DNA from: Stomoxys calcitrans
Lineage: Eukaryota; Arthropoda; Insecta; Diptera; Muscidae
Length of the DNA stretch: 64,000 bases
Reading direction: 5' to 3'
Assembly (NCBI RefSeq): GCF_963082655.1
Contig: NC_081552.1
Coordinates: 93,037,582 to 93,101,581 of the forward strand
Of the stretch, positions 11,011 to 22,395 are shown piece by piece. Numbering within the stretch: the first letter of the stretch is position 1; each line of letters opens with the position of its first letter. The translations under genes and the position numbers were made by a program. The notes below the pieces were generated by a model. The model worked only from the letters and a program-made list of their open reading frames with translations, made no database searches and was not told the DNA's origin.

Positions 11011-11381
11011 CGCCGAAGGCGACGACGACGACGCTTGTGACCCACTGCTGGCTATGTTCGCACAGCACCTTGCGACATAGCCAGTATGACCATACTCCCG
11101 TAGTGAGGTTAGGCCCGAGCAAGAACGGAAATGTAGCCACTCCATGCACCGGTTACACCTCACCGACACCGACCGATGATGAAGGCGGTTCTGGCAAACT
11201 GAACAGAACCAGGGTCCGGGGTTCTTTTCAATCCCGGCACAGACCAGAAGCGTGCAGAGAAGGCACTCCGGGATGTGCCTCTCCCATGACGAAAAAAGAC
11301 GAACACGTACACTGAGGCGGCAGCCCTTGCCGATGAGGATTCCATCGGGTCAATCCGGTGCGTACAACCGGCTGCCATCAC
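10891..11381 (-). pseudogene. LINE N-terminus with 2A-like motif and PHD-like finger
   Basis: Translation starts at ATG 11379 or close by (MAAGCTHRIDP). After a small frameshift the frame reads LLVCAGIEKNPGPWFCSVC; the GIEKNPGP block lies at 11212-11235 and fits the 2A consensus xExNPGP that causes ribosomal skipping. The following cysteines and histidine (CSVC, CNRC, WLHFRSC, RCC) are spaced like a C4HC3 PHD finger. 2A sequences are known at the N-termini of several APE-type LINEs. Whether this one skips is untested. A 2-nt insertion relative to copy 2 (near 11270) breaks the leader frame. Confidence 0.75.
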
Positions 11382-11384
11382 TCA
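11300..11384 (-). promoter_or_regulatory. LINE 5' end shared with S1 elements
   Basis: The first 80 bases of the LINE (minus strand, from gatggcagccggttgtacg) are also the body of every S1 element. In Jockey/I-type LINEs the internal promoter sits at the extreme 5' end, so this shared block is the likely promoter. That is an inference from family knowledge and conservation. Confidence 0.4.
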
Positions 11385-11509
11385 TCCCGTTGTCTTGTTA
11401 TCTGTTTTACTCAGTTCTCAATTGTCTCATTCGATGTTTTATTTTTAAACGAAGAGTTCAGTTCTTGAAATACTCTACGATTGTGGGTATGTCTTAAAAG
11501 CAGAAATGA

Positions 11510-11770
11510 ATGGTCGTGCGCAGGCCTTTGATACATATGTTCATAAATATATATATAGCCCTGAAATTTCGTATGAGGACTAATCTATGAGTCAACTAGG
11601 GATCTGGAGCGGGTACCTTTTTCTTATCCAATTTGGATGACATTTTGCATAATTTCTCCTATCACCTCCAACTCGCGTATAATCCGACCTCCCGATTTTA
11701 CTTCCTATGTGTCTAGAGGGCGCTATTATTATTTGATTTGACCAAAATTTTGCATAATGGTTTCTCCCAT
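11510..11770. repeat. Degenerate family A repeat
   Basis: Recognisable phrases such as tagagggcgctattattatttga and gacattttgcataat correspond to the 153-bp repeat, heavily mutated. Confidence 0.5.
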
Positions 11771-11774
11771 GACA

Positions 11775-11997
11775 TAACTACAAGGTAGTATACCGTAAAC
11801 AGCTGAGTACAAGTTTTTCTCGCGAGGTGCACTATCTGTCAATGAGTTTTGGATGTGTGTGTATTTTAATTAAGAACAACGAAAAATGGCGCGAACTAGT
11901 GACATACACAATATCAGAGTTTCACTAATCACTGATTTTGACAAATAGTGCACTCAATATTTTGTTGTTGGGCAACTGCCACCACCTGTAAATTATT
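11775..11997. mobile_element. MITE family G, near-complete copy
   Basis: About 223 bp. Left end ctacaaggtagtataccg and right end gccaccacctgtaaa form imperfect inverted repeats; inside, gtgcactatctgtcaa and ttgacaaatagtgcactc are a second inverted pair. Non-coding fold-back element. Confidence 0.75.
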
Positions 11998-12479
11998 ATA
12001 TCTTGGTTTTTCCTGCTTTCTCCTGTCCTCCTGGTGCTTCCAACTCCATATAAAAAAACGTGCGCAAAACTTTGGCTAAAAATAGGCCGAAAAGTAGTAC
12101 TCTGTTTATATGAGGAAAATGGCAAAAAAGACTATTATAGTTACAATAATTGAAACTATTGCCGCCATCATTTTTGTTTGATTTATTGATTTCAAGTATT
12201 TGTTTAACTTTATTTATTTGAGAAAAAATTATATAAAATAGAGAAAACAATAAGTGCAGATAAAGAAACGTGTTTGGGTATGCAAACAAACAAAAACATT
12301 TGATTGCTGTCAAATTTCGCTCCCGAAACAATTTAAAATTTCAACAGCTATTCCAAAAGCAGAATAGAATACCAACCCATAATCTCCAACATCCATGCTA
12401 ACCCATAACCTCCAACATCCACGACTTTACATCTAAAGCATATACTGGAAGCAATCCCTAACTAAATATAAAAAAGTAG
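11998..12479. other. Unassigned stretch
   Basis: AT-rich. A minus-strand frame (12331-11996) has no recognisable domain. A short direct repeat (aacccataatctccaacatcca) occurs near 12375 and 12400. Confidence 0.35.
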
Positions 12480-13040
12480 AAACTCATTAAGTTCGGCCGT
12501 TGGGTACCCACCACCATGGATATGTTTATTATCCTATATACTTTTATCAGAAACCTACTTTATCTATATAAATGTCCAAGTACGGACCGATTTAGAATAT
12601 ATTCGGCTCAGATACCGAGAAGTGTATACTGTGTATTTAATCACATTTTAAAACTTCAAGGAAATCGGGTTATGCAGACCATTCGATATGGCAGCTGTAT
12701 CCAAATATGTTCTTATATGGACCGAAAGAGGTTCGGATATCGGGTAGCCTAGTGCAACTCCATTTTTCAAATTTATATCAAAGTATGGTCCGATCTGGAC
12801 CAAATTTGGTTCGGACAACGGTAAATCTAGTCCAACTCACTGCTCTAAATTTCATCCAAATAGGAAAATACATACGGCCTTTATGGGCGTAAGACCCTAA
12901 ACCGGTAAATCGGTCTATATGGCAGCTAAACATGATCCGATTTGCTCGTTCAAGAACTTAACCTGGGTATAGACATAATACGAACGTGTGCCAAACTGTA
13001 GCTCAATATCTCAATTTTTGGAGGCTGTAGCGTGAAAAAA
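12480..13040 (-). repeat. Degenerate family A repeat, reverse orientation
   Basis: Begins agttcggccgttgggtaccc and ccaccatgg, the diverged terminal block of family A, and continues with gaccgatttag and atatggcagct phrases. Confidence 0.65.
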
Positions 13041-14580
13041 GATTCCCCCTTCGTTTTCTTACCTTTCAATACTCGTAAAATATGCTCGCACAAGTGAATT
13101 TATCAATAATTAACTAAACACTTATTAAATTATTAATTTAACACTTATGTATATATTTTCAACTTGATGTTCAACTTCTCCTATGTTAGAGCTGATCGCT
13201 GTGTGTTGTATAGTTGTCCAAACGAAAAAGAACATGTGCACGCTTACGTTCCCTCAAATAAGTCACATTTCAGTAAAAATTAAAAGACTGGAAAAATATC
13301 TCTCTGGAAAAATGCTCAAACTCTGACTCTCTCATGGCAACCCCTCTCTCGAAAGTGATAGTTTGCCAGACCCTGGCCGTTCACATACAACCCTGTTCTA
13401 CCTTTTTGATAGAACGTTCACACCAACTGTCATCATATAAAAGCGGCAATGTAAATATAAAGATAAAGTAAGTAGTGGCAAAATTAATAAAAAATAAAAA
13501 AAACTTGCCATTACATCTTTATCATCCTGTTTACCTCAGTGATCGCAATTCGTCATGCAACTGAGGAATCTTAAACGTTTTCTTTTGAATGCAATGCCGC
13601 TTTTATTTACTAATTCTTTAATTACGGGGTTAAACCAAAAGTTATTTCGTTGATTTCTTTCTCAAGATGTTTGCTGCGGAACTGCACAATTTTGTAAATA
13701 TTGCACATTATCATTTCAATATTCGAGTTAGTCATCTACTAATACCTTTGAAAAATTCCGTTCCAATATATCCAGTAAAAGTCGCGTGTAAAAGTCTCAT
13801 AACACATTTTCTTGAAATTGTAATATTTTATTGGTACTTGGACTTGGGGACGTGCAACAGCATAAAAACTGGTACTGCGTTTTTTTGGGGGGAAAATTTT
13901 CCTAAATCGTTCTCTCAGTGGTTTGACAAGGTTACCACAGTTGATTTTTTAGGTTTCTTTGGTCAAAATGTTGCCTTTACATATAAAAATTCATATGACA
14001 CCAACCAACTTATCAGCTGCTTTCCTATGTTTACATACAAATAGCTGTGTTCGGCAACTCAAAAATTGCAAATTGGCACAAATTTTTATTGGAAGTCGTT
14101 CGCGTACTTTATTTGCCAGCAGAAGAGAGCGCGAGATAGAGCAACTTTTACATCTCGAAAATAGAGAACCCTCAAATTTTTACTGGGACTTTTTTTGCCA
14201 GCAGAAATTTGCAACTTTGAACAGATGTTTTGTAAAGGTCAGCTGTTTTATGAAAAGCAGTCGTTACATGGAAATGCAAAAGCTAAAACCAACAAAGATC
14301 AAAACGGCAGAGTTAAGTAAATATAAAAATATGGTTTATTGGTTATTATTAAATTTGTTTCAATTTTAATTACTTTTAATGAAAATTCATGGCAGCAGCT
14401 AGTGTCCAGGTACAGAAAACTCGCTAAATGAAGTTGTAATTTTTCCTCAATTCGGTTCTAAATTGGAAGGTAAATGCAAAATTTGCGGAATTATTTGATA
14501 AATCTTTAAAAATTAAAACATTGTATCTTTCTATTGTACACACCAAGAAAAAGCAATTATCGGTTTCTTAAGTGTTTTGA
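13041..14580. other. Unassigned stretch with a short dispersed repeat
   Basis: No gene recognised. At 14035-14120 lies a repeat containing agctgtgttcggcaactcaa and gtcgttcgcgtacttta that recurs reversed near 1712-1765 and partly near 15620-15660. An inverted pair aaaagcggcaatg / atgccgctttta (about 13440 and 13590) suggests an old fold-back element. Confidence 0.4.
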
Positions 14581-14581
14581 T

Positions 14582-15540
14582 GGAATCATCCTCATTAGAG
14601 AGCTACAATGAAACCAACACCGTTCCTTTGAATTTGTTAAGGAGAGAAGTTGCTGCCATGACATTTAGTGGGTCTGGCTGGGCAATTAAAGTTACGCACA
14701 GTGGGATTTGAAAAAAATTGTGCAAATTAGTTTGCTAATTGTGAACGGATACAGATATCTTCAATGATAACACAGTGTCCGTAGTCGCCACACGACCAAA
14801 TAGAAAGCTCCCTTAGCCTCACATCAGTGGTCGCAGCAATTTGTCTAGTCACAATATCCAAAAGTATTAAGTGGTTAGTCCAAGGTTGCTTTTTCAGCAC
14901 ACCAAGTGCTGCCGACAAGGGACTTGAGAACGTTGTTTCTACTATTATGTACGGCATGTAAAGCAGTTGTAATCCTATGTAGCCTTCGAAATGCATACCG
15001 ATGCTCGGCGAATAGAAATTGTCCAACGGGAGGATCGGAAGGAGTAGTCCCTCATGCACTTTAGCTACTGATGAAAGAAGACAGATCGGTCTCTGCGACT
15101 TCATCTTGCTCGTGTCCTTTCATTTCATTTTTATTAACCATTCTTTGTAATAAGAAGTCTATAAGGCCTATAAAAATATTACATTGATAACACAACCTGA
15201 GTAATTCTAAAGTTCTAGGTTAATCTTTAAACCTTTGGCTCCCCAGCCACAAAATTTCAAGAAAAAGACAGCAAGTTAAAGACGTCGGGTTTCAGTAGCG
15301 GGATCACACTGCCCATCTTCCAAACATGTCTGGGGACAGTTGTAAGATATTCGACTCCAGGCAGATCCAGATTCTTCAGCATCAGTGTAGAGGTTCCATC
15401 TGGGAGCAGCGCCTTGTGCGACTTGGTGGCACGGATGACATTCGTAACTTCGTGCACAGTCAATTGTGATGGCTGTCCAGCGGCACGGAGATCACGCATA
15501 CGTCGAATTGCTCCTCTTCTAGCATTCCCACTCCCGGGTT
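14582..15540 (-). pseudogene. Mosaic of LINE fragments, including copy 3 of the 2A LINE
   Basis: 14582-14711 (plus strand) matches the C-terminal region of the RNase H LINE. The minus frame 15104-14727 joins 2A-LINE RT text (RPICLLSSVAKVHEGLLLP) to RNase H-LINE text (LRELSIWSCGDYGHCVI). 15499-15257 is the earlier RT part (QPSQLTVHEVTNVIRATKS, TLMLKNLDLPGVEYLTT, KMGSVIPLLKP). About 180 bp of unrelated sequence (15115-15290) separates the two RT pieces, within the region that normally reads PLLKPGKDPSLGESYRP. A rearranged relic. Confidence 0.7.
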
Positions 15541-15679
15541 AATAAATTTACGTTTATCTAAGGAAAATACCTCACAAGTATCGTCAGCATTTTTTATTTT
15601 AAAACAATTGTTTTCCTAATCTAGCAAATCACTGGAAGTCGATCGCGTACTTTTGCTTGCAAATTTTTGAAAGAGAATA

Positions 15680-16630
15680 AAATGGCTCTAAATGCGAGTG
15701 TGTGGACCGTACTCAAATTCATGTATGTATGTTGCCGCAATTTCAACCAAAACCCACCCCTTCGAAATTAATGAGTAATGAAACACAAAACTATTTAAAA
15801 GGAAACGAATTCTGGTTTTATTTCTAAAAATAATTAAATTTTGTGTATTTTCGTTGGTATAAATTAAATAAACCCAACATCCCAAAAGCCTTTGCCAGCT
15901 TCTTCCACTTGTATAAAAATAATGTTGTTGTAGTGCCAAGACCAATAGCACAACACTTCCTTCACAATCGTTATGTCTTGCGCTAAATTTATTTGGTCTT
16001 GAAATAATTCATACAATCGGATATTGTCCGGCTGCAGACCATAGGGTAATCTGTTTCTACTATAAATAGAACACAAAAAACCCCTTTTTAAAGTTAGGCA
16101 GTAAAATGTGTTTTTTTGCTCTATAGCGCAGCAAGAAAGAAAATTACTCCACTTCATATGTTTCTACCAAATGAATGTAATAGTTGGATGTCATCATTTG
16201 TTCGAAACATATAAAGTGTAGTAATTTTCTTCCTTGCTGCGTTACAAATGAAAATACTCTAGTTTCAACCTAGAAGACAAGGCTTTTTGACAACTAACTT
16301 TAAAAAAGTGTTTTTTTGTGTTCTATTTATAATAGAAACAGATTACCCTATGGTCTGCAGCCTAACAATATCCGATTGTGAGAAACATTTATTTTTTATT
16401 TATTTTTGAAGTATATTTATTTATATTTATATACAAATGGTTTCTGATTTATGCATCCAGATATAATATTTTTTTCCACCCCTAGTAAGTACATGTGAGC
16501 AAAATCACTAACACTAACAAACATTTAGTTACAATTAGAAGTTTGGCGATCGCGTTTATTTTACGTAAGAAAACGACTTGTTGTGCAGCGACAGTGATTG
16601 TGCTCTAGATGAAAAAACTAGTTATGATGA
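15680..16630. repeat. K-family relics with a large imperfect inverted repeat
   Basis: Phrases of the K family (aaaagcctttgccagcttcttccac, accaatagcacaacac) occur at 15890-15960. From about 16014 to 16379 two arms (ending caatcggatattgtccggctgcagacc and ggtctgcagcctaacaatatccgattg) form an imperfect fold-back around a centre near 16190. Non-coding. Confidence 0.55.
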
Positions 16631-16632
16631 CA

Positions 16633-17467
16633 TAATTTCCAGGTAGTATACTGTAAACAGTTGAGTACAATTTCTTCTCGCGAAGTGCACTATCTATCAG
16701 CGAGTTGTGTGTATTTATTATAAAGGGTGATTTTTTTGAGGTTAGGATTTTCATGCATTAGTATTTGACAGATCACGTGGGATTTCAGACATGGTGTCAA
16801 AGAGAAAGATGCTCAGTATGCTTTGACATTTCATCATGAATAGACTTACTAACGAGCAACGCTTGCAAATCATTGAATTTTATTACCAAAATCAGTGTTC
16901 GGTTCGAAATGTGTTCATTCACCGTAACGTTGCGTCCAACAGCATCTATGAAAAAATACGGTCCAATGATTCCACCAGCGTACAAACCACACCAAACAGT
17001 GCATTTTTCGGGATGCATGGGCAGTTCTTGAACGGCTTCTGGTTGCTCTTCACTCCAAATGCGGCAATTTTGCTTATTTACGTAGCCATTCAACCAGAAA
17101 TGAGCCTCATCGCTGAACGGTGAATGAACACATTTCGAACCGAACACTGATTTTGGTAATAAAATTCAATGATTTGCAAGCGTTGCTCGTTAGTAAGTCT
17201 ATTCATGATGAAATGTCAAAGCATACTGAGCATCTTTCTCTTTGACACCATGTCTGAAATCCCACGTGATCTGTCAAATACTAATGCATGAAAATCCTAA
17301 CCTCAAAAAAATCACCCTTTAGTTAAGAACCATAACACACATAAACAACGAAAAATGGCGCGAACTAGTAACATACATAAAATCAGAATTGCACTAATCA
17401 CTGATTTTGATAGATAGTGTACTCAATATTTTGTTGTTGGACAACTGCCACTACCTGGAAATGAATT
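16633..17467. mobile_element. MITE family G carrying a nested mariner-type fold-back
   Basis: G-family sequence runs 16633-16720 and resumes 17322-17467, ending in the expected cactacctgg block. The interruption is the TA-flanked element at 16723-17319. The two halves join cleanly when that element is removed. Confidence 0.85.
16723..17319. mobile_element. Mariner-type fold-back MITE M, copy 1
   Basis: About 597 bp between TA dinucleotides, with ends aagggtgattttttt / aaaaaaatcaccctt and arms of roughly 200 bp. Each arm encodes the same transposase start (MNRLTNEQRLQIIEFYYQNQ). The centre, on the minus strand, encodes part of a DDE core (FSDEAHFWLNGYVNKQNC, HPEKCTVWCGLYAGGIIGPY). Copies 2 and 3 differ at the centre. 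No full transposase is encoded. Confidence 0.85.
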
Positions 17468-17512
17468 ATCTTGCAAGTTATAGCGAACGAACACTTTTCG
17501 TCAATATTTTCC

Positions 17513-18085
17513 TCATTTTTTTATATATGGAGTTTCACCGTGCAAACCGAAAATAGTACCAAACAAAGATAACAAAATAGGTTCATGTTTAGGGAAGCAT
17601 GGTGCGCAGAGCTGATCATAAAGCAAAACTTTCTCGGTATTGGCAACAAGAAAAATATTCAAAGGACGATTTGTGGTTGCAGTAATATGCGTAGGGGTGC
17701 ATGTATTCAAAGATTGCAGTCTTATTGCGTTTAAAGTGTCTATAAGTGAAGTTTCTTGCAGAATTCTCGAATTCTGATCACCACCAAGTAAAATTTCATC
17801 ACAATTCACTGACACATTCAATTGAATCGTACGGTATAAATAAGTTTGTTCTATAAAAACACCCAAGAAGCAACGTATGTGAATTTGAATTACAATCGCT
17901 TCCGCAAATATTGACTCTACTTTCCCATTCGTATCTGATTTTTGTAAAACCTTACATGGGATATTGTTCCTCACATAAATAACCACTTCACCTCCTAGAG
18001 AACATCTGTCGTTTCTAAAAAACTTAAAGCCATGTTCATCAATCATGCTATCTGTAATCGCTGTGTTAAGCCAAGTTACGGACAC
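17513..18085 (-). pseudogene. LINE endonuclease fragment, tandem copy 1
   Basis: The 190-codon frame covers much of an APE-type endonuclease of a Jockey/CR1-like element: SVTWLNTAITDSMI, FFRNDRCSLGGEVVIYVRNN, EILLGGDQNSRIL (the usual GDFN has Gln in place of Phe), TPTHITATTNRPLNIFLV (Asn for the usual Asp) and the terminal HEP in place of HD. These substitutions imply loss of catalysis. No RT follows. The open frame survives because it is short, not because it is a gene. Confidence 0.75.
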
Positions 18086-18149
18086 ATAAATAATTCACCT
18101 CCTGAAGTTTCGAATATATGTATGTGTAAATTCATCAATCCATCTCTGG

Positions 18150-18480
18150 AACTGCCTACATATTTATAGGTAACATACAATAGTATCAACCTTAAATAAA
18201 TGCAACTTTCCAAAAGCCTTTGTCAGCATCTTTCACTTTTATCCAAATATTGTTGTTGTAACTGCAGACCAAAAGCACAACACAAACCTTTCTATTTCGA
18301 ACAGATTAATTGAGTTTCTTGTTGTGAAAGAAATATTTATTTTTCTTTCGAGTGTAATTATTTATATTAAAAAATACTTTCTTATATATGCCCCTACAAA
18401 CTGTTTTTCCGCCCAGAGTAAATACATATTTTTATTTGCGTATTCATTTATTTTGCGTATTTGTTGCACAGCGACTGTGG
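18150..18480. repeat. K-family fragment, tandem copy 1
   Basis: Contains tttccaaaagcctttgtcagc, atccaaatattgttgttgtaa and ccaaaagcacaacac, landmarks of the K family seen at 61640-61915. The second tandem copy is at about 19415-19745. Confidence 0.6.
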
Positions 18481-18489
18481 TTGTGCCAT

Positions 18490-18731
18490 GACATAATTAA
18501 CAGGTAAATAATTACCGTGAACAGATGAGTACAATTTTTTTGCGAAGTATACTATCTGTCAACGAGTTTTGGTTGTGTGCATATATGTATTATAGTTAAT
18601 ATATGCACACAACGAAAAATGCCACGAACTAGTAACACATATAAAATCAGAGTTGCACTAATCACTGATTTTGATAGATAGTGTACTCAATATTTTGTTG
18701 TTGGACAACTGCCACTACCTGGAAATGAATT
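18490..18731. mobile_element. MITE family G copy
   Basis: About 242 bp from cataattaacaggtaaata to ccactacctgg. Lies at the junction of the two tandem units. Confidence 0.75.
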
Positions 18732-18776
18732 ATCTTGCAAGTTATAGCGAACGAACACTTTTCGTCAATATTTTCC

Positions 18777-19349
18777 TCATTTTTTTATATATGGAGTTTT
18801 ACCGTGCAAACCGAAAATAGTACCAAACAAAGATAACAAAATAGGTTCATGTTTAGGGAAGCATGGTGCGCAGAGCTGATCATAAAGCAAAACTTTCTCG
18901 GTATTGGCAACAAGAAAAATATTCAAAGGACGATTTGTGGTTGCAGTAATATGCGTAGGGGTGCATGTATTCAAAGATTGCAGTCTTATTGCGTTTAAAG
19001 TGTCTATAAGTGAAGTTTCTTGCAGAATTCTCGAATTCTGATCACCACCAAGTAAAATTTCATCACAATTCACTGACACATTCAATTGAATCGTACGGTA
19101 TAAATAAGTTTGTTCTATAAATACACCCAAGAAGCAACGTATGTGAATTTGAATTACAATCGCTTCCGCAAATATTGACTCTACTTTCCCATTCGTATCT
19201 GATTTTTGTAAAACCTTACATGGGATATTGTTCCTCACATAAATAACCACTTCACCTCCTAGAGAACATCTGTCGTTTCTAAAAAACTTAAAGCCATGTT
19301 CATCAATCATGCTATCTGTAATCGCTGTGTTAAGCCAAGTTGCGGACAC
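18777..19349 (-). pseudogene. LINE endonuclease fragment, tandem copy 2
   Basis: Differs from the copy at 17513-18085 by only two residues (Ala for Val near the start and Lys for Glu near the end), so the duplication is recent. It has the same inactivating substitutions. Confidence 0.8.
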
Positions 19350-19753
19350 ATAAATAATTCACCTCCTGAAGTTTCGAATATATGTATGTGTAAATTCATC
19401 AATCCATCTCTGGAACTGCCTACATATTTATAGGTAACATACAATAGTATCAACCTTAAATAAATGCAACTTTCCAAAAGCCTTTGTCAGCATCTTTCAC
19501 TTTTATCCAAATATTGTTGTTGTAACTGCAGACCAAAAGCACAACACAAACCTTTCTATTTCGAACAGATTAATTGAGTTTCTTGTTGTGAAAGAAATAT
19601 TTATTTTTCTTTCGAGTGTAATTATTTATATTAAAAAATACTTTCTTATATATGCCCCTACAAACTGTTTTTCCGCCCAGAGTAAATACATATTTTTATT
19701 TGCGTATTCATTTATTTTGCGTATTTGTTGCACAGCGACTGTGGTTGTGCCAT

Positions 19754-20000
19754 GACATAATTAACAGGTAAATAATTACCGTGAACAGATGAGTACAATT
19801 TTTTTGCGAAGTATACTATCTGTCAACGAGTTTTGGTTGTGTGCATATATTATAGTTAAGAACTATAACACACACAAACAACGAAAAATGCCACGAACTA
19901 GTAACACATATAAAATCAGAGTTGCACTAATGACTGATTTTGACGGAAAGTGCATTCAATATTTTGTTGTTGGGCAACTGCCAATACCTGTAAATGAATA
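19754..20000. mobile_element. MITE family G copy
   Basis: Near-complete copy closing the tandem duplication on its right side, followed directly by a family A repeat. Confidence 0.75.
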
Positions 20001-20007
20001 TATTAAG

Positions 20008-20840
20008 TCGGTCTAGCTATGCCCGTCCATCCGTCTTTCGAAAGCAAGCTAACTTTCGAAGGAGTAAAGCTAGACGCTTGAAATTTTGCACAAATATTTC
20101 TTATAAGTGTCGGTTTAGGATTGTAAATGAGCCATATGCGTCCATGTTTTGATATAGCTCCATATAAACCGATCTTGGGTCTTGACTTCTGGAACTTCTA
20201 GATGGCGCAATTCTTATCTGATTTGACTGAAATTTTGCACATATCTTTTTGGTATGATTTCCAACAACTGTGCCACGTATGGTCTAAATCAGTCCATATT
20301 CTGATATAGCTTCTATATAAACCGATCTCCCGATTAGATTTCTTGAGCCTCTTGATTTGGCTGAAATCTTGCATGAGATGTTTTGTTATGACTTCTAACA
20401 ACTGTGCTAAGTATGGTCTAAATCAGTCTATAACCAGATATAACTGCCACATAAACCGATCTCCCGATAAAACTTCTTGAGCTTCTAGAGGGTGCTATTC
20501 TTATTAAATTTGGCTGAAATTTTTGACATCCAACAACTGTCTTAAGAATGATCTAAATCAGTCCATATCCTGATATAAATAGCTATCATATAAACCGATC
20601 TCCCAAATTGATTTTCTGAGCCTTTTGAGCGCGCAACTATTTCTCAATTTGCCTGAAATTTCGGATGTGATATTTTTCTATGACTTGTACGGCATAACAA
20701 GTACGGTCATTATCGGTCTATAACTTGATATAGCTCATTTAAATTTGAAAAAGTAATTCAAAGATCCTACTAATGCGATCCATGGTGGAGAGTATATAAG
20801 ATTCGGCCCAGCCGAACTTAGGACGCTTCTACTTGTTTTT
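20008..20840 (+). repeat. Family A repeat, diverged copy
   Basis: Has the internal cgtccatccgtctttcgaaag block, several diverged ccatataaaccgatc units, and the terminal gatccatggtggagagtat followed by the gccgaacttagg end. Lacks the left end present in the younger copies. Confidence 0.8.
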
Positions 20841-21055
20841 AATAGTTTTCAATAAAAACATAAAAAGCTATGGAAATCAGACTTTAATATGATCGGAGGG
20901 CTAATAATATTTAAATGGTTGTTACAATTTTAATGGTCGAGCATTTCGTTTGACAATTTTCAATTTCAGACTAACTCAATTGTAATGATGGGAAGATACA
21001 ACATCATAAAATAAACCGTCAGGCGTCAAAGTGCCGAATTTTGGACAAAAATCGT

Positions 21056-21310
21056 CACTTCTGGCAGCCCTGCCTATCACAGAGAATCTCCACTCGATAT
21101 CCCTGTGATCCGCGACTGCAATTGCAGCCATTCCGTATGGAACATACCGCAACCTTTGGACTCATCCGGTAGCTATCAGCTGAGCTTCTTATGCTAACGA
21201 TTAAGACAACCAAGGGCCGCCGACTTAGTGTACAACAACCACATAGATCGGGATTAATATGATCAGCCTCTGTGCGGCTCATATTAATCCCGTGTCGAGA
21301 GATGACAACC
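21056..21310 (-). repeat. Repeat family H copy
   Basis: Shares diverged text (gagaatctccactcgatat, attccgtatggaacat, ccgcaacct) with 24695-24850. Probably a fragment of a LINE or SINE of unknown family; the 85-codon frame here is not a recognised protein. Confidence 0.45.
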
Positions 21311-21605
21311 ATCGTCCTTGAAGAGTCCTTAAAGTTGAAGATATCTGGACATTTAGAGAGATATTAAAACATGCTACTTATAGGTCTGCAGTATATCTAC
21401 CATAATTCTTTTATTAATAATCTGAATCCATACTTCAGTCAATTTTTCGTAAAGGGATCTACATACATACATATATCCTGCACACAAATCATTCAAGGTT
21501 TGAATAAAATTTTATAAAAAGAAAAAAAAAAACACGGTATCATTCCCGATCTCAACCGAAATGTTGCTCAAGAACACCAAAACATCAATCATTTATTTAC
21601 ATATT
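21311..21605. other. Unassigned stretch
   Basis: AT-rich, nothing recognised. Confidence 0.35.
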
Positions 21606-21615
21606 CAAGTCAATA

Positions 21616-21710
21616 GTTGTTGTTGTCGTAGCAGTGTATGCCAGCAGCCCTTGCCGATGAAGGACTTCATCGGGTTAATCCGGAACGTACAACCGGCTGC
21701 CATGGGATTT
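21616..21710 (-). mobile_element. S1 short retroelement, copy b
   Basis: S1 sequence with a (caa)n-type tail, flanked by a 9-of-10 matching target duplication caa(g/c)tcaata (21606-21615 and 21712-21721). Confidence 0.8.
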
Positions 21711-21807
21711 CCAACTCAATAATCGAACCAGGATGCAGCATTGTTACGAGCAGATTTCCTGACACTCGTTCATTGTTGTTTTTGTTGTTGTAGCAGTTTA
21801 TTGTGTT

Positions 21808-22395
21808 CTATCTTTCGTCTGGTTGATTCTGTTGAGTGTCAAGACCCAGGAACTTTGCGACTAAGATGGGGTACGTCCACAGGGATCGAGGTCTGAGTCG
21901 AATGGGTCCGGCCGGACAGTTTAACAGGCGACGTGTATCGTGCGGTCCCTGGTTACAGTCGGGACATACATCTTGCACGTCGGCGTCAATCCTAGCTCTG
22001 TGGGAATTGAGGCGGCTGCATCTGCCGGAACGTAATTGAGCCAGAAATACTCTGGTTTGCCAGGCGAGGTCGATTTCTTCGAGTGCAATGGGTGGCGGTC
22101 GTTCTTCAAGGACTACATTCACCCGGTAGCCAATTACCGCATCTGCTACCGTGTCTGCATGAATGTTGTTTAGACCCGCTTGATATGCCGCTTGATCTAG
22201 AGGTTCTCTCTTGTAGCGCTGGACCTCACGCTCTAGATCGTGTAGATCAACCTTAAGGCTTCTGGGCGGTGGATATCTATCCACAAGATGATTTGGATGG
22301 ATTCTGCGATAACAGCCCAAAAGGTATTGCTTGGACAGCATGTAGTTATGTCTTCGCACTGGTAGGATCTTTGTCTCCTGATGGAGGTGGTCCAC
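21808..22395 (-). pseudogene. 2A LINE C-terminal domain with zinc knuckle
   Basis: A 195-codon frame continuing from the RT thumb (HQETKILPVRRHNYMLSK). It ends in a CCHC-type knuckle CPDCNQGPHDTRRLLNC (spacing C-x2-C-x4-H-x7-C), typical of LINE ORF2 tails, then LGLDTQQNQPDER and stop. This part is lost in copy 1. Confidence 0.8.

Larger units (their letters stand above)
8453..11384 (-). mobile_element. 2A/PHD LINE, copy 1 (Jockey-superfamily-like)
   Basis: A 5'-complete but mutated LINE on the minus strand. The order is: start codon within a short 5' end at 11381, 2A-like motif, PHD-like zinc finger, APE-type endonuclease, reverse transcriptase. The 3' end is lost at about 8500. Copy 2 (21769-24110) keeps the 3' end but lacks the endonuclease. 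A third, poorer copy is at 14727-15540. Superfamily placement is by motif style (GVPQGG, SYADDCTIMASG) and is tentative. Confidence 0.85.
17345..19900. repeat. Direct tandem duplication, period about 1264 bp
   Basis: The interval from the G-family right half at 17390 through the next G copy repeats nearly base for base from about 18654. The LINE endonuclease frames inside begin at 18085 and 19349, exactly 1264 bp apart. G-family copies stand at each boundary, as expected for unequal exchange between G copies. Confidence 0.85.

Noticed and set aside
13667..14044. 125-codon plus-strand frame as a host gene
   Set aside because: Hydrophobic, low-complexity AT-rich text with no domain, overlapping a dispersed repeat at its end.
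17513..18085. Two paralogous 190-residue host genes (with 18777-19349)
   Set aside because: The sequence is a LINE endonuclease with altered catalytic motifs, duplicated together with its non-coding flanks.
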